From: Bacteroidota bacterium
Lineage (GTDB): Bacteria > Bacteroidota > Bacteroidia > Flavobacteriales > Flavobacteriaceae
DNA length: 36,783 bases
Direction: 5' to 3'
Assembly: GCA_949487855.1 (NCBI GenBank)
Contig: CATAMV010000069.1
Span: 1 to 36,783 of the forward strand
In this document: piece after piece, positions 1 to 6,399 of the stretch
Layout of the letters: every line of letters starts with the position of its first letter
How positions within the stretch are numbered: the first letter of the stretch is position 1
Notes under the pieces: model-generated
What the model saw: the letters and a program-made list of their open reading frames with translations, nothing else
What the model was told of the DNA's origin: nothing
The model's database searches: none
Program-made: the position numbers and the translations under genes

Positions 1-214
1 TGTATTGGTAAGTAACCCTTGTTTTCTTTCAATAATCAACAAAACTGCACAAAAGTAACACCCTAAAAAAAGAAACTGAACTTAACGGACATCCTAAAAA
101 GTATACATTATTCTACACTATAAAAAAGGGGTGCTTAAACATAGTAGGGCATTAAACGCAGTAGGTGTAAGATTATCATTTTGTTAATACCGATTTTTCT
201 TTAGCAATAATTTA

Positions 215-222
215 TAAATTTG
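215..222 (+). promoter_or_regulatory. putative -7 promoter element of the surface-protein operon
   Basis: TAAATTTG matches the Bacteroidota -7 consensus TAnnTTTG and lies 16 bases before the ATG at 239. I see no TTG at the usual 17-23 base spacing upstream (the nearest, at 181-183, is 31 bases away), so this is a half-match only. The rest of 1-238 is AT-rich and holds no gene that I can support. A CAAAAGTA at 50-57 could be a -7 box pointing left, towards a gene outside the window. Confidence 0.4.
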
Positions 223-238
223 ACCAAATGCTAAAAAA

Positions 239-1384
239 ATGAGAAAACTGCTACAACTCTTATTACTGCCTTTTTTAGGTTATGGGCAATATTTAACTTT
301 CCAAGATTTAACTCCTCTCCCTGAAGATTATTTATCTTTATTAACTACAAGTACAGATGGTCAAAATATTATCATTAATTGTGGTGATTCACCACAGGAT
401 TATATTTTTTTGTATAAATACTCAACTGAAAATGATAGTTGGAATACAATAACAACAAACCCCAGTTTAGAAAAATTAATATATGCCAATGGTGAAATAA
501 TAAATAATAATTTATACAGGTTCAATGGGAGGAATGGCAACGGTGAATTAGAAATAATTGATTTAGATAGTGGCGATGTTTCTTATGGTTCTAATAACCC
601 AAACCCAGTTTCACAGGGCGGAAGTGCTGTAAATGGCAATAATATTTATGTTTTTGGAGGCAATCTTAACGGGGAGTATTCAAACAAATTTTATTACTAT
701 AACATTATATTCGACTCTTGGACAGAACTCCCTAATATGCCAGAAGCTAAAAATACAAGGGGTGAGTTTATAAATAAAAAGTTGTATGTGATTGGAGGTT
801 ATAACGGTAATGTATCCAATAAAATAGATGTATACAATACTGAAACAAATAGTTGGGAAAATCAATATGTTATGCCTTTTGCCGTTAGTGCTCATTCAAC
901 AGCTGTTTTTGACAACAAAATTTATATAATAAGCGATTATTCAGAAATGACAAGAATTGTAATCTTTGATACAACTAACATTTCATACACCAATGTTGAA
1001 ACAAACAATATGAAACCCAGAAGACATTCAGATTCAGAAATCATTAATGATAAACTTTATTTGATTTGTGGCAATAACACATCATCAGCTTCAGGTGGTG
1101 GTTGGTTGAATAATATTCAATCAGCGGATTTATCCAGTTTACTTTCCCTATCAAAAATTGACAATACTTCAATTACTATTTATCCTAATCCAACTACATC
1201 AATACTAACCATTGATGGCAATAAAGAATACCAAATAAAGGTATACGACCTATTAGGCAATAAAGTATTGGAAACACAAGGTAATTCTATTAATATGGCA
1301 CACCTGTCTACAGCTACTTACATAGTTAAAGCAACAGACAAGTCAAATAACGAAGAACTGACCTATAAGGTGGTTAAAAACTAA
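239..1384 (+). CDS. Kelch-like repeat protein, T9SS cargo
   Basis: This encodes a secreted 381-residue protein. The N-terminus MRKLLQLLLLPFLGYG is a short Sec signal peptide. The middle (about residues 130-280) carries Kelch-type beta-propeller blades, with motifs such as NNIYVFGGN, KLYVIGGYNG and TNSWEN. The last ~67 residues are a type A T9SS sorting domain: YPNPTTSILTIDG, then KVYDLLGNKVLE, then a Y-KVVKN end. By family knowledge such proteins cross the outer membrane through the type IX system and are often anchored to the surface after the sorting domain is removed. The ligand is unknown. It is the first of three genes spaced 5-6 bases apart, so probably an operon. The final 204 bases are nearly duplicated in the next gene. 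Confidence 0.85.
   Translation: MRKLLQLLLLPFLGYGQYLTFQDLTPLPEDYLSLLTTSTDGQNIIINCGDSPQDYIFLYKYSTENDSWNTITTNPSLEKLIYANGEIINNNLYRFNGRNGNGELEIIDLDSGDVSYGSNNPNPVSQGGSAVNGNNIYVFGGNLNGEYSNKFYYYNIIFDSWTELPNMPEAKNTRGEFINKKLYVIGGYNGNVSNKIDVYNTETNSWENQYVMPFAVSAHSTAVFDNKIYIISDYSEMTRIVIFDTTNISYTNVETNNMKPRRHSDSEIINDKLYLICGNNTSSASGGGWLNNIQSADLSSLLSLSKIDNTSITIYPNPTTSILTIDGNKEYQIKVYDLLGNKVLETQGNSINMAHLSTATYIVKATDKSNNEELTYKVVKN
1181..1384 (+). repeat. T9SS sorting-domain cassette, copy 1
   Basis: This 204-base stretch encodes the sorting domain of the Kelch-like protein and is directly repeated at 2813-3016. The first ~110 bases differ from copy 2 at only one position. The remaining ~95 bases differ at about 15 positions, nearly all synonymous (one change, Ala to Glu). 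Confidence 0.9.
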
Positions 1385-1390
1385 ACATTG

Positions 1391-3016
1391 ATGAGATTTT
1401 TATTATTTACTTTACTTTTTTCATTTAATGTATATTCACAGAACCAAAGTGAGGACAATGTAAATTACAGATTGGATGGTTATTCTGAAATTATTTTTTC
1501 AGTACATTCTTTAAATTATAAACATAATGTTGAATATAGTGAGAATGGAATTCAAACACTTGATTTAAAATACGTGTTTAATCAAAACACAAACTCTTTC
1601 GATCGTATTTATGAATATACCTGGGATGTTAATGGAAATCAAACTCTTTGGAGTGAATATGAATACAACAATAATTTAGGTACTTCCGTCCTTAAGGAAA
1701 AAGAGGAGTATACCTACGATGAAAATGGAAACCGAATATTAACAATAGAATATTATTGGGATGATGATGAATCTGAATCCATTCTTCCTACATTAAAATA
1801 TGAATTCACCTACAATGAGGATGGAAATAGAATTCTTGATATAAGATATGATTGGGATAATTATTCCCAATCTTTTATACCAAAAAGAAAAAGAGAATAC
1901 ACATACGACGAAAATGGATTAAGAACTCTTCATTATACATACAGATGGGAAAAAAGTTTACAATACTTTTATATTGATGAAAAATCTGAATATACCTATG
2001 AAAATAACATAAACAAAACTATAGAAACAGTGTACGAATGGAATTCAGAATCAGAATCTTTTATTTATGAAACAAAATTTGAGACAACGTACAACGAAAA
2101 TGGATATACAACAGAGTATGTAGGATACGAATGGAATTCAGAATCAGAATCTTTTATTCCATTTGAAAAAGAGGAATACAGATATGATGATAATGGAAAC
2201 CAAACGTTATATATTGAATGGGAAGAAGAATCCCAACCTTTTATCCCTTACAGGAAACGAGAATATCAATACGATGAGAATGGAAATCAAATACTCTATA
2301 TACAATATTATTGGTATGACCAATCTTTTGTTCCAAGTGGAAAAACTGAATCCACATATGATTTGTATGGAAACATCACACTAAACATAGGTTATAATTG
2401 GAGTACTGAAACTCAATCGTTCAATCCTACAAGTACAAATAAATTTGAATACACTTACGACGATAGTGGAAATGAAACTCTATCAGTTGGTTATATATGG
2501 TCATCACAATCCGAATCTTATGTACCAACGTATAAAAATGAATACTCATACGATTCAGATTACCTTAAGACGAATAAAACAACTTACAAATGGTATTCAG
2601 GTTTGGGTATTTATAAACCAAGTTTTAGGATGGATATTTCAACTCAATCTGAAAATGAAACAAATTTAGTAAGAGAGGGAATTACATATGAATACGATAC
2701 AAACTTCAATACTTGGAATGAACTTGAAGGAGAAGAATTCAAATCTTATTGGTATTACACAAAAGAGTCATCACTTTCTACAAATCCAGTAGAATCAAAC
2801 TCATTTTCAATCTATCCTAATCCAACTACATCAATACTAACCATTGATGGCAATAAAGAATACCAAATAAAGGTGTACGACCTATTAGGCAATAAAGTAT
2901 TGGAAACACAAGGTAATTCTATAAATATGGAACACCTCTCAACTGCTACATACATTGTAAAAGCAACAGACAAGTCAAACAACGAAGAGTTAACGTATAA
3001 AGTGGTTAAAAATTAA
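1391..3016 (+). CDS. YD-like tandem-repeat protein, T9SS cargo
   Basis: This is a 541-residue secreted protein. I start it at ATG 1391, which gives a clean signal peptide MRFLLFTLLFSFNVYSQ; the TTG three bases earlier is less likely. Residues ~30-460 consist of about 12 imperfect repeats of ~31 residues built on a Y-TYDENGN-TL-I-Y-W---SQSFIP-K-E pattern. These resemble Rhs/YD-type repeats found in Bacteroidota surface proteins. The C-terminal ~68 residues are a type A T9SS sorting domain almost identical to that of the upstream Kelch-like protein. The protein should therefore be exported by the type IX system and exposed at the cell surface. Adhesion or carbohydrate contact is possible, but nothing in the sequence fixes a substrate. 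It lies 6 bases after the previous stop. Confidence 0.85.
   Translation: MRFLLFTLLFSFNVYSQNQSEDNVNYRLDGYSEIIFSVHSLNYKHNVEYSENGIQTLDLKYVFNQNTNSFDRIYEYTWDVNGNQTLWSEYEYNNNLGTSVLKEKEEYTYDENGNRILTIEYYWDDDESESILPTLKYEFTYNEDGNRILDIRYDWDNYSQSFIPKRKREYTYDENGLRTLHYTYRWEKSLQYFYIDEKSEYTYENNINKTIETVYEWNSESESFIYETKFETTYNENGYTTEYVGYEWNSESESFIPFEKEEYRYDDNGNQTLYIEWEEESQPFIPYRKREYQYDENGNQILYIQYYWYDQSFVPSGKTESTYDLYGNITLNIGYNWSTETQSFNPTSTNKFEYTYDDSGNETLSVGYIWSSQSESYVPTYKNEYSYDSDYLKTNKTTYKWYSGLGIYKPSFRMDISTQSENETNLVREGITYEYDTNFNTWNELEGEEFKSYWYYTKESSLSTNPVESNSFSIYPNPTTSILTIDGNKEYQIKVYDLLGNKVLETQGNSINMEHLSTATYIVKATDKSNNEELTYKVVKN
2813..3016 (+). repeat. T9SS sorting-domain cassette, copy 2
   Basis: This is the second copy of the 204-base sorting-domain repeat, at the 3' end of the YD-like repeat gene. 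It is aligned base for base with 1181-1384 without gaps. Confidence 0.9.
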
Positions 3017-3021
3017 ATACA

Positions 3022-4002
3022 ATGAAAAACTTACTCTCACTATCTGCTCTTTTAATTACACTAACACTAACTGCTCAATCTACAACTGCTAATTGGTATT
3101 TTAATGATACAAGTGGTAATGGTATTCAATCAAACAACAATACAGCAAGTGGAGATTTTTCTACAGCTAGCACAGGGACAACAGCAAGTGGAGATTTTTC
3201 TACAGCTATGGGCGCAGGGACAACAGCAAGTGGACAATATTCAACAGCTATGGGATTTAACACAAGAGCAAGTAAAGTTGGGTCAACTGCTATGGGTTTT
3301 AATGCAGTAGCAGACGGAGATTTTTCCACAGCTATGGGAGGATACACAATAGCAAGTCAATATTATTCTACAGCTATGGGTTTTACAACAAGAGCAAAAG
3401 GAATAGCATCTACAGCTATGGGAGATAACACAACTGCAAGTGGAAGAAAATCAACAGCTATGGGTTATCATACTGAAGCAAGTGACAGGTCATCATTAGT
3501 GATTGGTGAATATAATTTATTAGGCTCTACAGTTACTAATAGTGCTTGGGGTTTTAGTACAGAAAACACAGCTTTTGTAATAGGAAATGGAACTTTGGGC
3601 AACAGAAGCGATGCGCTAACAGTTCTCTTTGATGGCACTACCACAATAGCAGGAGATTTAAGTATTAACTCTGATGCAAGACTAAAAGCGAATATCATTT
3701 CACTTGGTAGCACCCTTGCCAAACTATTACAAATAGATGGTAAGTCATATACTATGAAAAAGGACGAGAACAAGAAACAAAAGATAGGTGTTTTAGCACA
3801 AGACATAGAGAAAGTATTTCCTGAACTTGTATCAGAAAGTAATGGTGTTAAGTCAGTAAACTATCAAGGGCTTGTTCCTGTGCTTATAAATGCCTTAAAA
3901 GAGCAGGACAGTAAGATGAATGAGCAAGAGGCAAAACTAAATAAACAACAAGCTGAAATAGACAAACTAAAAGCAATAGTAAGTAAACTAATTACCCAAT
4001 AA
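3022..4002 (+). CDS. YadA-head-like repeat protein with C-terminal S74 intramolecular chaperone
   Basis: The 326-residue product begins with a signal peptide (MKNLLSLSALLITLTLTAQS). Residues 41-165 are nine ~14-residue units of the TASGDFSTAMG type, as in trimeric autotransporter (YadA) head domains, which form left-handed beta-rolls. From about residue 205 the sequence matches the S74 chaperone of phage tail spikes and endosialidases: SDARLK with Ser217 and Lys222, then IGVLAQDIEKVFPEL, VNYQGLVPVLINALKE, and a terminal coiled coil. In the family, the chaperone trimerises the fibre and then cuts itself off just before the serine. Unlike its two upstream neighbours it has no T9SS sorting domain, so its route beyond the periplasm is unclear. 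It lies 5 bases after the previous gene, probably in the same operon. Confidence 0.85.
   Translation: MKNLLSLSALLITLTLTAQSTTANWYFNDTSGNGIQSNNNTASGDFSTASTGTTASGDFSTAMGAGTTASGQYSTAMGFNTRASKVGSTAMGFNAVADGDFSTAMGGYTIASQYYSTAMGFTTRAKGIASTAMGDNTTASGRKSTAMGYHTEASDRSSLVIGEYNLLGSTVTNSAWGFSTENTAFVIGNGTLGNRSDALTVLFDGTTTIAGDLSINSDARLKANIISLGSTLAKLLQIDGKSYTMKKDENKKQKIGVLAQDIEKVFPELVSESNGVKSVNYQGLVPVLINALKEQDSKMNEQEAKLNKQQAEIDKLKAIVSKLITQ
3141..3520 (+). repeat. in-frame ~42-bp tandem repeats encoding the YadA-like head
   Basis: The repeats are coding units around ACAGCTATGGG and ACAGCAAGTGGAGATTTTTC. Two early units share a run of about 27 identical bases (from 3141 and from 3180), which suggests recent unit duplication. 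They are coding repeats and not a CRISPR array. Confidence 0.8.
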
Positions 4003-4003
4003 A

Positions 4004-4027
4004 CTTAACCTATAATAGAACTATTTA
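4004..4027 (+). repeat. 24-bp direct repeat flanking the lipoprotein gene, left copy
   Basis: The stretch starts cttaacct and ends atagaactattta. It matches 4836-4859 at 22 of 24 positions. It begins 1 base after the stop codon of the S74/YadA-like gene. Confidence 0.7.
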
Positions 4028-4065
4028 GATGGCAGAATAAACTCAAAACAATGAAAAATAATATA

Positions 4066-4815
4066 ATGAAAAAACTACTATTACTATTCACAACACTATT
4101 ACTAATCTCTTGTTCAAGTGACGATGGGGATGATGTAAACAATAATGAAAATACAAATGGCGACAAAACTGTTCTCATTAAAAGAATAACAGAATATTAT
4201 GATGGGGGTTCAACAACTGATGTTTACGTTGCTGATTATGTTTATGATGGAAATAAAATTGTTTCAATTAAAGAATATCTTAACGATAATTTAAGATATA
4301 CTTACAACTTTACTTATACTAATAATCTCATCTCACAGTACAATTCAATAGATGAAAGAAACGACCAATATAGTTGGTCAACTTTTTTCAGATATGATAA
4401 TAATAACAGATTGACAGAGTATATTTATACAGGTTATAATGAATACTCAGAAAACTTTGTTTACAATGGGAATATTGTTACATCTGATGATTGTACAACT
4501 TTTGAGTTACAAAACAACCAAATTATTTCGTTTACAGAATACAATGATGATATGTGCCAAATAATTGGATATACAGCAAATCTAACTTATGACAATAATA
4601 AAAACGCCTTTGCTAATATTGAGGGATATAATTGGTTCTTCTCTTACGACTATACGCTTTCCGCAACAATTGAATATCCATCTGGAATTAACAATATTAC
4701 TTTTGATGGAGATTTTGATTATGCCTATGATTACAATGAGAACGGATACCCAAGAAACGTGACGGTAACGGAAGATGGAAGTTTGGTTGCTACATTGACT
4801 ATTGAATATTACTAA
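4066..4815 (+). CDS. predicted surface lipoprotein, Rhs-like repeats
   Basis: From ATG 4066 the product is 249 residues, starting MKKLLLLFTTLLLISC, a lipoprotein signal peptide with the lipidated cysteine at residue 16. An in-frame ATG at 4051 would only add MKNNI. After the cysteine comes SSDDGDD, close to the S-D-D-D-D lipoprotein export signal known for Flavobacterium johnsoniae, so display on the outer face of the outer membrane is likely. The body contains many short strands of the type YVYDGNKI, FRYDNNNRLTEY and YDYNENGYP. These recall DUF4595/Rhs-type repeats and the repeat protein two genes upstream. Function unknown. The gene is flanked by a 24-bp direct repeat. Confidence 0.75.
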   Translation: MKKLLLLFTTLLLISCSSDDGDDVNNNENTNGDKTVLIKRITEYYDGGSTTDVYVADYVYDGNKIVSIKEYLNDNLRYTYNFTYTNNLISQYNSIDERNDQYSWSTFFRYDNNNRLTEYIYTGYNEYSENFVYNGNIVTSDDCTTFELQNNQIISFTEYNDDMCQIIGYTANLTYDNNKNAFANIEGYNWFFSYDYTLSATIEYPSGINNITFDGDFDYAYDYNENGYPRNVTVTEDGSLVATLTIEYY

Positions 4816-4835
4816 CTCTACTAACCTATCATTAG

Positions 4836-4859
4836 CTTAACCTGTTATAGAACTATTTA
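4836..4859 (+). repeat. 24-bp direct repeat flanking the lipoprotein gene, right copy
   Basis: This copy lies 20 bases after the stop codon of the lipoprotein gene and differs from the left copy at two positions. The noncoding interval 4816-4999 holds nothing else that I can name. Confidence 0.7.
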
Positions 4860-4999
4860 AAGGGAAAAAACCCAAAAAGCGAAAAGGCCAAAAAGAGAGC
4901 CAACCATAGCTATTCAATTTGACCAATTCATTTAGGAGGTGCGAATATATGTTAAATAGTTTTGGTTTGGTAAAAAAAGAACGAATTATTGTGGCAGAA

Positions 5000-5191
5000 T
5001 TAAGCCCTGTTTTTCGGTTTTTTATTGGGTATGCGCCCTTGGTTCCCCATGCCATCTAAGTCTTGTACGTCGTAGTCGTCTGCTGTGTTGCGCTGTTTTG
5101 CCTTGTATTGGCTTGTTATAATGCTAAGAAGAAAATACCCATACACCACCACAATAGCCAATCCGATAAAGAACATAATTTTATTTGTCAT
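5000..5191 (-). CDS. small single-pass membrane protein, unknown function
   Basis: The 63-residue product starts MTNKIMFFIGLAIVVVYGYFL, one transmembrane helix. A charged, probably cytoplasmic tail follows (QYKAKQRNTADDYD, then DLDGMGNQGRIP and a basic end KKPKNRA). The non-random layout, the purine-rich GGAGAG just before the ATG, and the 10-base spacing from the small gene upstream argue that it is real. I do not recognise the family. It probably forms a two-gene unit with the 51-residue protein at 5202-5357, and it converges on the surface-lipoprotein gene. Confidence 0.65.
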   Translation of the reverse strand: MTNKIMFFIGLAIVVVYGYFLLSIITSQYKAKQRNTADDYDVQDLDGMGNQGRIPNKKPKNRA

Positions 5192-5201
5192 CTCTCCTGC
5201 G

Positions 5202-5357
5202 TTATCTTATGGCTATGGCAAAACCCAATATTGTTATCGGCCATAGCCCCACGTAAATCCCCTCTAATTCGTTTCCTGTAAACCATAAATATATCGAGTA
5301 TAGAAAACTGATAAAAGCCAATACTATGGGGTAATATGTGTTTAAAAAATGTTTCAC
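5202..5357 (-). CDS. 51-residue two-helix membrane protein, unknown function
   Basis: This very short gene reads from a GTG at 5357 (preceded two codons earlier by an in-frame TAA) to a TAA at 5202-5204. The product starts VKHFLNTYYPIVLAFISFLY (first residue read as Met) and continues with SIYLWFTGNELEGIYVGLWP, then a second hydrophobic stretch ending in Arg. Two transmembrane helices with a short acidic loop are predicted. It precedes the 63-residue membrane protein by 10 bases and is probably co-transcribed with it. Function unknown. The amino-acid layout and the operon-like spacing are the evidence; homologue searches would settle it. Confidence 0.6.
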   Translation of the reverse strand: MKHFLNTYYPIVLAFISFLYSIYLWFTGNELEGIYVGLWPITILGFAIAIR

Positions 5358-5484
5358 TTTTTAGATCATTTGTTTTTTAATTTAGTTAAATTAAATAAAA
5401 AATTAAATTTTTTCATAACATTAACATAAGAAAACAACTGTTGTCAGCGTTTTTCTAGTAATTTTACACTAATAAATAAATTTG

Positions 5485-6351
5485 ATGATGAATAAAATCC
5501 TAATCTTGTTACTTGCAATTCCCGTATTGCTAACATCGTGTGTATCACAAAAAAAATACAGCGCCCTAGAGTCTAGTCAAAAAGAGACCAAAGACTTACT
5601 TAACACCGCAACTGTAAAGTTAAATACTTGCATAGATGAAAAAGCGAAAAGTGACGCTACCGTTAGTGCACTTCGCGATCAAATCAACTTCTTAAAAGCA
5701 AACAATCAAGAGCTAATTAATAATATGGGTAACCTGACGACACTATCGCAGAAAGGTGCCGAGAATTTGGAGCGCTCTTTAGAGTCTTTAAAAGAAAAAG
5801 ACATGCGTATTACTCGGATGCAAGACGCTGTTACACGAAGGGATTCTGTGACTCTTGCGCTTGTAACAAGTCTCAAAGGTGCACTGGTTGACATCAACGA
5901 CTCTGACATAGAGGTGAACGTTGAAAAAGGTGTAGTTTTTATTTCTATTTCGGATAAACTTTTATTCCGTAGTGGAAGCTATTCGGTAACTACGCGTGCC
6001 AAAGAAGTACTTGGGAAAGTAGCGCGAGTAATCAACGATAAAACAGATTTAGAATTTATGGTTGAGGGACACACAGATAATGTTCCTGTAAAAACAGATA
6101 GCAATGTGCTTGTAGATAATTGGGATTTGAGTGTAAAACGTGCAACTGCTGTGGTACGCATTCTTCAAGAAGACTTCTTAGTAGATCCAGCACGTATGAC
6201 TGCTGCTGGGCGTAGCTCATATGTTCCGCTTGAGGATAACGCAACAGCAACTGGACGTGCTAAAAACAGAAGAACGCGAATCGTTGTACTTCCAAAACTT
6301 GATCAATTCTTTGATTTATTAGAAAAGGGAATGGAAGCCGCTTCTAACTAA
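5485..6351 (+). CDS. OmpA-family peptidoglycan-binding lipoprotein
   Basis: This encodes a protein of about 288 residues, starting at ATG 5485 or 5488 (the TTG at 5482 is unlikely). The N-terminus MNKILILLLAIPVLLTSC is a lipoprotein signal with Cys18 (counted from 5488). The residues after it (VSQKK) lack the acidic surface-export signal, so it should face the periplasm. A predicted coiled coil spans roughly residues 25-120. The OmpA/MotB domain follows, with GHTDN, NWDLSVKRA and AGRSSYVPLEDN, then GRAKNRRTRI; the Asp of GHTDN and the Arg of KRA are the family's diaminopimelate-binding residues. It likely tethers the outer membrane to peptidoglycan. A strong terminator follows. Confidence 0.88.
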   Translation: MMNKILILLLAIPVLLTSCVSQKKYSALESSQKETKDLLNTATVKLNTCIDEKAKSDATVSALRDQINFLKANNQELINNMGNLTTLSQKGAENLERSLESLKEKDMRITRMQDAVTRRDSVTLALVTSLKGALVDINDSDIEVNVEKGVVFISISDKLLFRSGSYSVTTRAKEVLGKVARVINDKTDLEFMVEGHTDNVPVKTDSNVLVDNWDLSVKRATAVVRILQEDFLVDPARMTAAGRSSYVPLEDNATATGRAKNRRTRIVVLPKLDQFFDLLEKGMEAASN

Positions 6352-6375
6352 TTTTAGCTGTTTTGTTATGATATT

Positions 6376-6397
6376 AAAGCTGCCCTAGGGCAGCTTT
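6376..6397. terminator. bidirectional intrinsic terminator between ompA-like gene and pcrA
   Basis: The palindrome AAAGCTGCCC-TA-GGGCAGCTTT is a perfect 10-bp stem, followed by a T run on the plus strand and with an A-rich flank on the other side. It lies between two converging genes and can serve both. Confidence 0.85.
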
Positions 6398-6399
6398 TT

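Noticed and set aside
1600-2600. Tandem repeats in the 541-residue protein as a noncoding satellite or CRISPR
   Set aside because: They are degenerate at the DNA level and conserved as ~31-residue protein repeats in frame.
3100-3520. Regular ~42-base repeats as a possible CRISPR array
   Set aside because: The repeats are multiples of three, lie in one long open frame and encode a known YadA-like 14-residue motif.
4862-4873. GGG-A6-CCC as a terminator behind the lipoprotein gene
   Set aside because: A 3-bp stem is too weak, and no T run follows it on the plus strand.
4837-5055. 72-residue minus-strand frame
   Set aside because: It overlaps the better-supported 63-residue membrane protein in another frame and has no family-like or signal features.
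5477-5484. TAAATTTG as the promoter of the OmpA-like gene
   Set aside because: It touches the start codon, so transcription would begin inside the gene; a weaker TAATTTTA at 5459-5466 with TTG at 5441-5443 (15-base spacing) is an alternative, but neither is convincing enough to list.
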